From positions 62,001-126,000 of the forward strand of contig NZ_JAFEMW010000003.1 in NCBI RefSeq assembly GCF_016892625.1: a stretch of DNA of 64,000 nt, written 5' to 3'. This DNA is from Brevibacterium sp. RIT 803. Its GTDB lineage: Bacteria; Actinomycetota; Actinomycetes; Actinomycetales; Brevibacteriaceae. Position 1 is the first letter of the stretch; each line of letters opens with the position of its first letter. Positions 25,026 through 33,613 of this stretch are shown piece after piece. Made by a program: the position numbers and the translations under genes. Under the pieces are notes generated by a model that saw only the letters and a program-made list of their open reading frames with translations, had not been told where the DNA came from and made no database searches.

Positions 25026-25643
25026 ATGGAGCCTGAGACGAGATCGCCGTACGAGCGGACTCTCGGTTCCCAATTGTCTGAACTGCATCCGGTGCTCCAA
25101 CGCTACTTTGCAGCGATTCCCGCAGGCTCCGTCGGCATCGGCGAAGGCATCTTCGAACGCTTCGGCACTGAACGTTGGTGGCTGCGGCCGCTGCTCGGGT
25201 GGTTGGCACGACGTCATGTGATTGTGCCCGGGATGCACCACAAGGTCCCGTTTCGGATCGAGAACCGAACTGTTGCTGGCTATCAGACCGCGGCCCGCAC
25301 CCTGGAACTGGAGTCGGGCACATGGACGATGGTCGACGCGGTGTCACTGTCTGAGTCGGGCCGAGTCGTCGATGTGCTTGGCCGACCGGCCCTCGTGGAG
25401 GCTGCCTTTGATGTCGCGGCGGATGACGGTGGGCTGAGCCTGAGCAGCCGTAGCGTCACGGTGCGGTTGGGGGCCATTCGTCTGCCTGTCCCGAAGGTCA
25501 TTCGTCCGGTGATCGCCCTGAGTGAGCGCTTCGACGCCGAGGCGGCTCGCCAGTGCGTACGACTCACCGTTGATGTCCCTGCCCTGGGTCGGGTGTATGA
25601 GTACACCGGGTCGTTCACCTATCGAATTGAGAAGGAGACGTGA
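25026..25643 (+). CDS. DUF4166 domain protein
   Basis: This 205-residue protein matches the DUF4166 pattern: LHPVLQRYFAAIPAGSVGIGEGIFE near the N-terminus, a WWLRPLLGWLARRHVIVPG segment, and a beta-rich remainder with PFRIENR and VYEYTGSFTYRIE at the end. The family is often found next to SDR-type or other epimerases, and here an SDR gene follows after 78 bases. The biochemical role is unknown. No strong ribosome-binding site is seen before the ATG. Confidence 0.75.
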   Translation: MEPETRSPYERTLGSQLSELHPVLQRYFAAIPAGSVGIGEGIFERFGTERWWLRPLLGWLARRHVIVPGMHHKVPFRIENRTVAGYQTAARTLELESGTWTMVDAVSLSESGRVVDVLGRPALVEAAFDVAADDGGLSLSSRSVTVRLGAIRLPVPKVIRPVIALSERFDAEAARQCVRLTVDVPALGRVYEYTGSFTYRIEKET

Positions 25644-25721
25644 AAGCGGAGGCGTCCGGGCTGTTTATCTGAGTCTGGTCGCGACCTTGTTCCTGCGAAG
25701 CCCACTGCGTAGCCTCGGGAC

Positions 25722-26615
25722 ATGGTGAAGTATCAATGGACAGCAGCGGACATGCCCTCATTGGATGGCCGCACCGTGGTCGTCACCGGGGCCACCAGCG
25801 GTGTCGGCGCCGCCACCGCGACCGCGTTCTCACGCGCGGGAGCGCATGTTGTTCTGGCCGTCCGCGATGTGCAGCGCGGCAGGGATGCCGCGCGCACCAT
25901 GGGCGGAAGCACTGAAGTCCGAGAACTCGATCTTGCCGATCTGTCCTCGATCGGATCGTTCGTGCAGTCCTGGGACGGTCCGCTCGACATTCTGATCAAC
26001 AATGCCGGAGTCGCCGGGCGCCGAGGTGCTCGCACCAAGGACGGTTTCGACCTCCAGTTCGGCACCAACCATCTGGGCCATTTCGCACTGACGAACCTCC
26101 TCTTGCCACACATTTCCGATCGCGTGGTGACTGTGGCGTCGGGCGCGCACAAAGCAGGCGAGATCCATTTCGACGATTTGACCTTGAGCAGACGCAGATA
26201 CGGATTCGCCGAGGCATATGGCCAATCCAAGCTGGCCAATCTGCTGTTCGTCCTCGAACTCCAGCGTCGCCTGCGCAGGGCCGGTACGAAGGTTCGCTCC
26301 GTAGCCGCCCATCCCGGCTATTCGGCAACGAACCTCGGGACCACAGGTCAACCCAAGGCCCTCGTTGCCGCGGCGAATCTGGCAGGACGGCTGTTTGCCC
26401 AAAGCAGTGAACACGGCGCCCTGCCCACACTGTTCGCCGCGACTCAGGACCTCCCTGAGGCCAGCTATGTCGGTCCGGACGGTCGCGGGGAGCTGCGCGG
26501 ATCCCCCACCTTGGTGGGACGATCGGCGAAGGCCAGCGATCTCACGACTGCTCGTCGCCTGTGGGAGGTCTCTGAGCAGCTCACCGGCGTCAGCTTCGGC
26601 CTCGATACGGATTAG
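25722..26615 (+). CDS. Short-chain dehydrogenase/reductase (retinol-dehydrogenase-like)
   Basis: This 297-residue SDR has TGATSGVGAATA (NAD(P)-binding Gly motif, about residue 23), NNAGVAGR (about 90), VTVASGAHK with the catalytic Ser, and AYGQSKLANLLF (about 165) with catalytic Tyr and Lys. The KLAN pattern is typical of the extended retinol-dehydrogenase or WW-oxidoreductase-like group. Substrate unknown. It may be transcribed with the preceding DUF4166 gene. Confidence 0.88.
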   Translation: MVKYQWTAADMPSLDGRTVVVTGATSGVGAATATAFSRAGAHVVLAVRDVQRGRDAARTMGGSTEVRELDLADLSSIGSFVQSWDGPLDILINNAGVAGRRGARTKDGFDLQFGTNHLGHFALTNLLLPHISDRVVTVASGAHKAGEIHFDDLTLSRRRYGFAEAYGQSKLANLLFVLELQRRLRRAGTKVRSVAAHPGYSATNLGTTGQPKALVAAANLAGRLFAQSSEHGALPTLFAATQDLPEASYVGPDGRGELRGSPTLVGRSAKASDLTTARRLWEVSEQLTGVSFGLDTD

Positions 26616-26645
26616 CTCACCCGGCCGATGATGAGAGCTGCACCC

Positions 26646-27557
26646 TCAGTCTGTGGCGGCAACGATGACGACGACCTTGCCCTTGCCGCTCTCGGCGTTG
26701 TCATGTGCCTCGGCGATATCTTCCAGCGGGAGTTCAAGGTCCACGCGCGGCGTATAGAGTCCGCGCTCACCCAGTTGGGCCCCGCGTTCGATCAGGGCGG
26801 ATTCGTTCCGAGCGTCGACCTTTTTCGCGCCGAGCTGGGCCGCCCCTTCGTCATCGATAACAGTAACGACGCGAGCCGGGTCACCCACGATCTGGACGAG
26901 GTCAGGCAGGGACGCGGACGGCGCCAAGTGCACGGCAGCGCCGATTCCCTCGGGAGCGAGTTGGACCAGACGCTCGGCAAGACCATCGCCATAAACTGTC
27001 GCAGTGATACCCAGAGTGGTGAGGTAGTCCAGATTGCGTTGTCCTCCGGTGCCGATCACTGTGGCTCCGGCAGCGAGGGCCATGGCGACCGCTGCTGTGC
27101 CGACTGCCCCCGACGCCCCCTCGATCAGGATGGTCTGGCCATCGAGATCACCGAGCTCCTCGATTGCTGCGGCCGCGGTTGCCGAAGCGAGCCCTGCTGC
27201 AGCTGCCTGGGCAGTGGACCACCCCGAAGGAGCGTGACTCCATGCGGTGAGCACGGCGTATTCACCGCTGGTATCGCTCACCCCGCCAAGACCGAATACG
27301 CGGTCGCCCACGCTGGTCCCTTCGACCCCATCGCCTACTTCGTCGACGATGCCGACGGCGTCTCGCCCAGGGACAGCAGGAAGATCCAAGGGCAGAAACT
27401 CCCGCACACTGCCTGCACGGATGATGTAGTCGATGGGATTGACGCTGACGGCCTGCACAGCGATGCGAACTGACCCTGGAATCGCGTGTGGGTCGGGGGC
27501 GTCTTCAACAGTGAGGACTCGCGGTTCGCCGTAGGAGTGGAAACGTGCTGCTTTCAT
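26646..27557 (-). CDS. Zinc-independent MDR quinone oxidoreductase
   Basis: This 303-residue NADPH-dependent oxidoreductase has KAARFHSYGEPRVL at the N-terminus, VNPIDYIIRAGSV, GRDAVGIVDEVGDGV and a Rossmann motif ILIEGASGAVGTAAVAMA (about 142-160). It lacks the Cys/His set of zinc alcohol dehydrogenases. AAGGAAG precedes the ATG. It diverges from a MarR gene with two matching palindromes between them, so it is probably induced when that repressor is released, for example by quinones or other electrophiles. Confidence 0.88.
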   Translation of the reverse strand: MKAARFHSYGEPRVLTVEDAPDPHAIPGSVRIAVQAVSVNPIDYIIRAGSVREFLPLDLPAVPGRDAVGIVDEVGDGVEGTSVGDRVFGLGGVSDTSGEYAVLTAWSHAPSGWSTAQAAAAGLASATAAAAIEELGDLDGQTILIEGASGAVGTAAVAMALAAGATVIGTGGQRNLDYLTTLGITATVYGDGLAERLVQLAPEGIGAAVHLAPSASLPDLVQIVGDPARVVTVIDDEGAAQLGAKKVDARNESALIERGAQLGERGLYTPRVDLELPLEDIAEAHDNAESGKGKVVVIVAATD

Positions 27558-27588
27558 AGGACTTCCTTGCTGAGCGGGAGAGACGATT

Positions 27589-27602
27589 CTTTCTGCGGAA
27601 AG
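27589..27602. promoter_or_regulatory. MarR operator, site A
   Basis: CTTTCTGCGGAAAG is a palindrome of form CTTTC-N4-GAAAG. It lies 31 bases, three helical turns, from an equal site at 27620-27633. Confidence 0.65.
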
Positions 27603-27619
27603 TAACTCTAGCAGAAATG

Positions 27620-27633
27620 CTTTCCACGGAAAG
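27620..27633. promoter_or_regulatory. MarR operator, site B
   Basis: CTTTCCACGGAAAG matches site A at 12 of 14 positions. Its right half, GGAAAG, is also the probable ribosome-binding site of the MarR gene, so a bound repressor would directly cover the translation signal region. Confidence 0.65.
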
Positions 27634-27640
27634 CAACGCT

Positions 27641-28159
27641 ATGATTCCATATATGATGCCGGACTCACACCTCACCTCTCAGCAGGATCGCACCTGGAAC
27701 CTACTGGTCGGCGTCATGATGTGGCTCCCTGCTGAACTCGACGCCTTCCTCCAGCGAACCACCGGGCTCAGCCACTGTGAGTACCAAGTGCTGCGCTGGC
27801 TCTCTGCAAGCGAGGAGCGCGAAATTCATATGAGCCGTCTTGCCGCAACGGCAAACGTCACGCCCTCCCACCTCTCACGGATCGTGGCACGACTCGAGAA
27901 GCAGGGCTGTCTCACTCGTTCGACCGACCTGGCCGACGCCCGCAAGACCCTCGCACGTCTGACCGATGCTGGGACTCTCATCGTCGAGGAGACCGAGCCT
28001 GCATACGTTGCCGAGGTGCGCCGACATGTCTTCGACCGACTCGATCAGCAGGCGATCGAACAACTCGAGACTCTGACCGAGACGATCCTCACGCCCCTCC
28101 GCAGCGACTGCGTAGCAGTGCTGCCGGCCCGGAACTCGCACGAGAAACGTGCAGTTTAA
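27641..28159 (+). CDS. MarR-family regulator
   Basis: This 172-residue MarR protein has the winged helix at about residues 50-105: CEYQVLRWLSASEER, MSRLAATANVTPSHLSRIVARLEKQG and the DLADARKT wing. I placed the start at ATG 27641 because GGAAAG stands 7 bases upstream and because the ATG at 27617 would put operator B inside the gene. It diverges from the quinone-oxidoreductase gene it probably controls. Its TAA stop overlaps the hemD stop on the other strand at TTAA (28156-28159). Confidence 0.85.
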   Translation: MIPYMMPDSHLTSQQDRTWNLLVGVMMWLPAELDAFLQRTTGLSHCEYQVLRWLSASEEREIHMSRLAATANVTPSHLSRIVARLEKQGCLTRSTDLADARKTLARLTDAGTLIVEETEPAYVAEVRRHVFDRLDQQAIEQLETLTETILTPLRSDCVAVLPARNSHEKRAV

Positions 28160-29022
28160 CTGCGACGGTCTTCCCCTGCCTGCTTCCGCGCCGAAAGTTC
28201 GGCGACCATCGAACGCACGAGCGAACCCAGGCGGAACCTCTCGGGGGTCAGCGGCCTGATTCCGTGCTCCACCAGCGGTGCCCCCGTGACGTTGCCGACC
28301 ACCGCGGCGAGCACACCGTTCTCGTCGGCGAGAGCGGCGAGGACCGCCGGCAGCAGATCCTGGTCCCGAGCGGAATCCAGGAATGCGGTGACCCCGGGCG
28401 CCGAGGTGAAGGCCACGGCATCGCAACGGCGTTGTGCGACGAGGCCGACGGCTGCCACCACGGCCTCCGGATCGGGCGCAGGGCCCCACCGGTAGACCAC
28501 CAGAGAGCTGACCTCGGCACCGGCTGCGGCGAAGGCGTCGTCCAGACCATCGGCGCCGGCACCATGGTGCTGCACCGCAATCCGAAGGCCGCGCACGCCC
28601 TCGTCGAGCAGGACCTCCTGGATCTCGGAGTTGGTCTCTGATTCAGCAACCCAGGCTGGTGTCAGCCCGGCGGCTTGGATTGCGCCGCGTGCCTTGGGAC
28701 CTCGGGCGATGATCCGGGCGCCTGAGAGCATGGCGTGCCACTGTTCACTGAGGCCCTCGGCCTCGGCGACTTCGGCCCAGCCGTTGAAGCCGACGCCGGT
28801 CGTGACCACAACGACGTCGGGTCGAGCATCGATGAGGGCACGCGTGCGTGCGACGAGCTCAGGGTCATCGATGTTCGGGATGACCGACAGTGTGGGCGCG
28901 TGCACGATGGTCGCACCGTGCCGTTCGAGCGCACCAGCAAACTGTTCGGCCTTCCGCTGGGCAGTCAGAATCACACGGCATCCGGCCAGCTGACTGCTGC
29001 GGTCACTTCGAGACTCGTCCAT
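28156..29022 (-). CDS. hemD: Uroporphyrinogen-III synthase-like protein
   Basis: This 288-residue protein has the weakly conserved HemD layout of two alpha/beta halves: CRVILTAQRKAEQFAGALE at the start, VVTTGVGFNGW (about 75), IIARGPKARGAIQAAG (about 105-120), VYRWGPAPDP, and FTSAPGVTAFLDSA (about 200). HemD converts hydroxymethylbilane to uroporphyrinogen III. No other haem genes are adjacent, which is unusual for the enzyme; a paralogue linked to another pathway is possible. AAGGA lies before the ATG. Confidence 0.8.
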   Translation of the reverse strand: MDESRSDRSSQLAGCRVILTAQRKAEQFAGALERHGATIVHAPTLSVIPNIDDPELVARTRALIDARPDVVVVTTGVGFNGWAEVAEAEGLSEQWHAMLSGARIIARGPKARGAIQAAGLTPAWVAESETNSEIQEVLLDEGVRGLRIAVQHHGAGADGLDDAFAAAGAEVSSLVVYRWGPAPDPEAVVAAVGLVAQRRCDAVAFTSAPGVTAFLDSARDQDLLPAVLAALADENGVLAAVVGNVTGAPLVEHGIRPLTPERFRLGSLVRSMVAELSARKQAGEDRRS

Positions 29023-29122
29023 GCACACATCCTTGCTTCCGCTGGACGTCAGGGCAACTCGCGGATCGAGGTCAGGGACGCTGAAATCGGCTCGGCTGAT
29101 CTCTCGGATCCACGACGGCCTC

Positions 29123-30817
29123 TCACATAAATGCGGCAGGCGTCGAGAGCAGGTCAATCCCCCACAGCCAGGGGAGCACGAGAAACACTGCTGCAATGAT
29201 GAACACCAGGGCAAATATGTTGATCCAGAATCCGGTCCTCACCATCTCCAGGATCGTGATTTTCCCGGTTCCGAACATGATTGCATTCGGTGGTGTCCCC
29301 ACTGGGAGCATAAAAGCGCAGTTGGCTGCCATTGCGCATGGCACCATCAGCGCGTACGGGTGGATGCCAAGGGCAAGTGCGAAAGCCGCCATGACTGGGA
29401 GGATCATCGTTGCAGTTGCAGCGTTTGACGTGATTTCCGTGAGGAACAGCACGAGCGCGGTGGAGATGACGATCACGAGGAGGATGTTGATCCCGTTCAG
29501 GTTACGCAGCTGTTCGCCGATCCACTCGGAGAGGCCACTGTCGACGAAGCCTGCGGCAATGGCCAGGCCGCCGCCGAACAGTAGAAGAATTCCCCACGGA
29601 ATCTTGGTGGAATCCTCCCACCGGAGAATTCGCTTCTCTTGGGTGCCGCGGCTCGGCAGCGTGAACAGAACGATCGCACCCATGATGCCGATGACGCCGT
29701 CGCTGATACCCGGAAGCAGATCTTCCCAGATGAATGAGCGGGTGACCCACATGAAGGCAACACCGATGAAGACACAGAGAACTGTCTTCTCCTGGCTCGA
29801 CGTTGCTCCAAGGGCAGCCTTTTCGTCCCTGATGAGTTCTTCTCCGCCCGGCAGCTGTTTGAAGCGGACCTTGAACTTCACGCCTGTGAGGTAGAGCCAG
29901 GTGAGAGTCAGCAGAATGATGACGATGGGGACTCCGAACAGCATCCATTGCGCGAACGAAATGGTCTCGTCGAACAATTCTCCGACCGTTGCAGAGAGTA
30001 CGGCGAGAGGTGGCGTGCCGATCAGAGTTCCCAGCCCTCCGATGGTGGCCGCGTACCCGATGCCGAAGATGATCGATTTCTCGAACTTGGGGAGTTCGTC
30101 GTGGTACTCGCCTCCACGCAGAGATCGCGCGGCCTGGTAAGCGACAGCCAAACCGACGGGGATCATCATCATTGTGGCCGCGGTGTTGGACACCCACATG
30201 GAGAGGAAGCCTGTTGCGACCATGAAGCCGAGAACAATGCGGCGCGGGCTCGTGCCGATCGCTGCGACGATCGAGAGTGCGATGCGTTGGTGCAGATTCC
30301 ACTTCTCCATCGCGATCGCCAGGGTGAAGCCCCCGATGAACAGGAAGATGATGTCATTGCCATAGGCGGCAACGACCGAATCTCCGTCGAGCGCTCGGGT
30401 AAGAGGAAGCAAGACCACTGGAAGCAGAGATGTAGCAGGGATGGGGATCGCCTCGGTGATCCACCATGTCGCTACCCAGAGCGTGCTGGCGAGGACTGCC
30501 TGCGCCTCAGAACTCAGCCCGTCAGGTTTGAAGAAGACGAGAGTGAGTGTGAAGAGCAGTGGTCCGAGAAACAGCCCCGTCAGGCGTGCAGGCGTGTAAC
30601 CGGGTCCACTGGGGTCCGGAGCCTTCTCCGCCCCGGCCTCGTCGGTGTGCTCGGAGCGGTCTGTGGTCGACGTGCCTTCAGCTGCGCCGCTCATCGCCAT
30701 GGCTTGGATACCGGCTGGCTTTCGGACATTGGAGAACGTGAGGATCTTCTTGATCTCGTAGTGCGACGCCCACAGGCTTGCCCATATGGCGTTGAGATGA
30801 GAGTGTGCTGTTGCCAT
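29123..30817 (-). CDS. DASS (SLC13)-family dicarboxylate/tartrate symporter
   Basis: This 564-residue carrier has an extended hydrophilic N-terminus (about 85 residues) followed by a DASS transporter fold. Both duplicated Ser-Asn-Thr type motifs appear: VSNTAATMMMIPVG (about 210) and ITSNAATATMILPV (about 468), with GTPPNAI-type loops IGTPPLA and VGTPPNAIMFG. DASS proteins move dicarboxylates with Na+. It lies downstream of the D-tartrate dehydratase gene on the same strand, making tartrate or a similar acid the likely substrate. AAGAAGG precedes the ATG. Confidence 0.85.
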   Translation of the reverse strand: MATAHSHLNAIWASLWASHYEIKKILTFSNVRKPAGIQAMAMSGAAEGTSTTDRSEHTDEAGAEKAPDPSGPGYTPARLTGLFLGPLLFTLTLVFFKPDGLSSEAQAVLASTLWVATWWITEAIPIPATSLLPVVLLPLTRALDGDSVVAAYGNDIIFLFIGGFTLAIAMEKWNLHQRIALSIVAAIGTSPRRIVLGFMVATGFLSMWVSNTAATMMMIPVGLAVAYQAARSLRGGEYHDELPKFEKSIIFGIGYAATIGGLGTLIGTPPLAVLSATVGELFDETISFAQWMLFGVPIVIILLTLTWLYLTGVKFKVRFKQLPGGEELIRDEKAALGATSSQEKTVLCVFIGVAFMWVTRSFIWEDLLPGISDGVIGIMGAIVLFTLPSRGTQEKRILRWEDSTKIPWGILLLFGGGLAIAAGFVDSGLSEWIGEQLRNLNGINILLVIVISTALVLFLTEITSNAATATMILPVMAAFALALGIHPYALMVPCAMAANCAFMLPVGTPPNAIMFGTGKITILEMVRTGFWINIFALVFIIAAVFLVLPWLWGIDLLSTPAAFM

Positions 30818-31017
30818 TGCTGTACCTTCTTTGGTCTCTTGCTCGGCGTATGTATTGCAGTGTCAGATCGTGAGTCACGCGCGAAGCGCTGTCCGACTTC
30901 GTCATCAGATGGAACTGTGATGCCGGGTGTGTAGAGGCCGGTCGGTGTGAGAGGAAGAGCCGGCGGCGTTGACGGCGATCGGTTGGCGACCCGGTAGAGG
31001 CAGATCGTTCGTAGCAG

Positions 31018-31059
31018 CTGGCGGCCCCGTTCTGCCGAGAAGGCCACGGGGGCCGCCAG
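31018..31059 (-). terminator. Hairpin between tartrate dehydratase and transporter genes
   Basis: CTGGCGGCCCC (31018-31028) pairs perfectly with 31049-31059 around a 20-base loop, 16 bases after the dehydratase stop. It may be a terminator or an intercistronic attenuator, since the transporter follows on the same strand after 257 gene-free bases. Confidence 0.5.
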
Positions 31060-31074
31060 TCGGATGTGGTGAGA

Positions 31075-32238
31075 TCAGGTGTGCAGGTTCCGCAGCACCT
31101 CGTAGAACGCGGCCTTTCCTTCCAGCCCGATGCCCGGCAGGTCTCCGGGTGATACTCGGCCTTGGGAGATGACAGCGTCGTCGGTGAATCCGCCCGTGGG
31201 CTGGAATTCCCCGGGATATGATTCGTTGCCGCCGAGTTTGAGCGCGGCGGCAATGTGCAGTGAGAACTGGTGACCGCCGTGCGGGATGCAACGGCGCGAT
31301 GACCACCCGTGTTGGGAGAGCATGTCGAGGACACGCCTGTACTCTGTCAGGCCATAGCTCAGAGCGGGGTCCACTTGGATGTAGTCACGGTCGGCACGCA
31401 TGCCCCCGTATCGAATCAAGTTGCGAGCGTCTTGGACAGAGAAGAGGTTCTCACCGGTGGCAATGGGATTGCGGTAGTTCTCCGACAAAGTTGCATTGAG
31501 TCCGTAATCGAGTGGATCGCCTACTTCCTCGTACCAGAACAGGTTGTACTGGTCGATGGCTTTGCCGTATTCGAGCGCGGTGTGGAGGTCGAACTTGCCG
31601 TTGACATCGACCATGAGCCGCGAGCCATCCCCGTCGAGTACGTCAATGACGGCTTCGATGCGCTCGAGGTCTTCGGCGAGGTCGGCACCACCGATTTTCA
31701 TCTTGACGTTCTCATAGCCGGAAGCCAGGAAGCCTCGCATCTCGTCCTGCAGGTCGTTCAGCGTCTTGCCGGGGGCGTAATAGCCACCAGCTGCATAGAC
31801 GAAGACGTCATCGTCGGGATTGCCATCACCGTAGTGGTCGGAGATCCAACGGTACAGAGGAACTCCAGCGATCTTGGCGGCCAGGTCGTGGAGTGCCATA
31901 TCGGCAACGCCCACCGCGACAGAACGTTCACCGTGACCGCCCGGCTTCTCGTTGGCCATCATGATGTCCCACGCCTTAGCTGGGGAGAGCTCGCCGTCGT
32001 CGGTGATCTCGTCAATCGATGCGTTTTCGAGTCGTGGCAGGATGCGGTCGTTCAATATGGCAGTGGCGTTGTACCGACCGTTCGAGTTGAAGCCGTAGCC
32101 GACCACCGGCTTGCCGTCGACAATGACATCGCTGACAAGCGCCAGGATCGTGCAGTCCATCTTGCTGAAATCAATGTAGGCATTGCGCATCGACGAACTG
32201 ATCGGAATGGTGCCCGCATGAGCAGAGACAATCCTCAT
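31075..32238 (-). CDS. tarD: D-tartrate dehydratase-like enolase-superfamily enzyme
   Basis: This 387-residue enolase-superfamily protein matches the D-tartrate dehydratase pattern closely: SSMRNAYIDFSKM near the N-terminus, VGYGFNSNGRY, NEKPGGHGERSVAVG (about 95-110), VYAAGGYYAPG, the KxK base motif in NVKMKIGGA (about 177-185), metal ligands in VDVNGKFD, YEEVGDPLDYGL and TGENLFS, and the catalytic His in CIPHGGHQFS (about 330). TarD dehydrates D-tartrate to oxaloacetate. AAGGAGG precedes the ATG. It faces a GntR gene across a perfect palindrome and is followed by a DASS carrier, forming a complete uptake, catabolism and control unit. Confidence 0.88.
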   Translation of the reverse strand: MRIVSAHAGTIPISSSMRNAYIDFSKMDCTILALVSDVIVDGKPVVGYGFNSNGRYNATAILNDRILPRLENASIDEITDDGELSPAKAWDIMMANEKPGGHGERSVAVGVADMALHDLAAKIAGVPLYRWISDHYGDGNPDDDVFVYAAGGYYAPGKTLNDLQDEMRGFLASGYENVKMKIGGADLAEDLERIEAVIDVLDGDGSRLMVDVNGKFDLHTALEYGKAIDQYNLFWYEEVGDPLDYGLNATLSENYRNPIATGENLFSVQDARNLIRYGGMRADRDYIQVDPALSYGLTEYRRVLDMLSQHGWSSRRCIPHGGHQFSLHIAAALKLGGNESYPGEFQPTGGFTDDAVISQGRVSPGDLPGIGLEGKAAFYEVLRNLHT

Positions 32239-32260
32239 GGTCCTCCTTCTTCGGATTAGG

Positions 32261-32283
32261 ATCTTATAAGACTCTTATAAGAT
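32261..32283. promoter_or_regulatory. Perfect 23-bp palindromic operator of the tartrate cassette
   Basis: Arms ATCTTATAAGA and TCTTATAAGAT are exact inverted copies around a central C. Each arm itself contains the palindrome CTTATAAG. It is 22 bases upstream of the tarD start and 70 before the GntR start, so one regulator could control both directions. Confidence 0.75.
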
Positions 32284-32353
32284 GGTTATACCGTACACTG
32301 GCCGGACGAGCGGTACAAGGCCGAAAGGGCCTTTTCTTGGGAATGGGGTCACC

Positions 32354-33055
32354 ATGAATGGCGCTGGCGTAATGCCGAGCAAAGGTTCGCAGGCGTACGC
32401 GGAGCTTCGGCGCCGGATCACATCAGGCGAGCTCGCTCCTGGGTCGCGCTTGTCGCAGTATGAACTCGCAGCGAACCTGGGGATGAGCATCACCCCACTT
32501 CGTGAAGCAATCCGACGGTTGGCGAGCGAAGACTGGCTCACAATAGATGCCCATCGGGACGCACGCGTCGCCCCGATGAGCGCATCCGAGGCCCGTCATC
32601 TGCTGGAGGTCCGCTACTCGCTGGAACCATCAGCCACCGAATTGGCCGCCAAACGCAGAACCGAGAGGGACATTGCCGCAATGAAGGCCGCGGCCGACAA
32701 CCTGCTGCCTGTGACTCGGGACTGGGGGGAGGAAGCCATCGGTGCGCACAGGGCCTTCCATCGGTCCATCTACGTCGCCTCGCACAATGACGTGATGGTC
32801 AAGCTCTTAGACGACCTATGGGACAAATCCGATCGGTACAGACGCATAGGCCTCGAGCTTCCCGCTGGCGCCAAGCCTCGCACCATCGATCAGAATCAGC
32901 ACCACCAGATCCTCGAACTGGTCATTGCCGGCGATGGAATCGCAGCCGCCGATCTCGTCCGCACCCATGTCAGGAACAGCCTCGGCGCCGAAGTCACGGG
33001 AGCTCTGGAGAACCAAGAGTTCGGCTATTTCCCGTTTGCAGAGCATTTCGCCTGA
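32354..33055 (+). CDS. GntR-family (FCD) regulator of the tartrate cassette
   Basis: This 233-residue regulator has a winged helix (about residues 12-75: AYAELRRRITSGELAPGSRL, MSITPLREAIRRLASEDWL, HRDARVAPMS) and an FCD domain with AHRAFHRSIYVAS and NQHHQILELVIAGD as metal-ligand segments. The ATG at 32354 was chosen for family length; earlier in-frame GTG or ATG codons would add an unmatched tail. Ligand is presumably tartrate or its product. Confidence 0.85.
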   Translation: MNGAGVMPSKGSQAYAELRRRITSGELAPGSRLSQYELAANLGMSITPLREAIRRLASEDWLTIDAHRDARVAPMSASEARHLLEVRYSLEPSATELAAKRRTERDIAAMKAAADNLLPVTRDWGEEAIGAHRAFHRSIYVASHNDVMVKLLDDLWDKSDRYRRIGLELPAGAKPRTIDQNQHHQILELVIAGDGIAAADLVRTHVRNSLGAEVTGALENQEFGYFPFAEHFA

Positions 33056-33079
33056 GAGCCGGGAACCTGCGGATTGAGA

Positions 33080-33565
33080 TCACCCGTGCATCCGCGCGCC
33101 TTTCACCAACCGATCCACCGCATTCTTCGGCCCGCGCAGAGCAATGCCGACTAAGTTGAGATCATCGGCCGCGACCGCAGCCACAGCCTCACGGTTGGCG
33201 GCATCGTGGCCGGTCGAGAACAGTTCCTGCGTGTACACAGCCATCGGTATCCCGCGGCCCAGCGCCTTCGTCCGAGCCGTGGCCAGCACCTCGGCGCCGG
33301 CGGTCATGACGAGGACTGGCTGGCGCAGCATCGGAAGATAGTCGTTGCCGTCGGCATCTCGGTAGCTCTCCCCCACCAGGTTCGGTTCGCTGGTCGCGAT
33401 GCCGGACATGAGGAACGCGGTGACGTTGAGCTCTTGCCAGGGCAGCAGATCATCGCGCAGGACCACGACGACCTTCGTGTCGAAGCGGACCACCTCGGTG
33501 CTGGCGGGACTGACCGCATCGGTGGTGCCTGCGACTGTCTCTGCTGTGTTCGTGTTTTCGTGCAT
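33080..33565 (-). CDS. DUF2000 family protein
   Basis: This 161-residue protein has a short disordered N-terminus and then the DUF2000 core: RFDTKVVVVLRDDLLPWQELNVTAFLMSGIA (read across residues 28-58), with PNLVGESYRDADG and a C-terminal LVGIALRGPKNAVDRLVKG. Family function is unknown; it has a small alpha/beta fold. It diverges by 48 bases from an AraC regulator, which suggests that regulator controls it. Confidence 0.82.
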   Translation of the reverse strand: MHENTNTAETVAGTTDAVSPASTEVVRFDTKVVVVLRDDLLPWQELNVTAFLMSGIATSEPNLVGESYRDADGNDYLPMLRQPVLVMTAGAEVLATARTKALGRGIPMAVYTQELFSTGHDAANREAVAAVAADDLNLVGIALRGPKNAVDRLVKGARMHG

Positions 33566-33613
33566 GCTCCCACTCTTGTTCAATTCCCCAGGTGGGTCTT
33601 GTACGTTTGTGAC

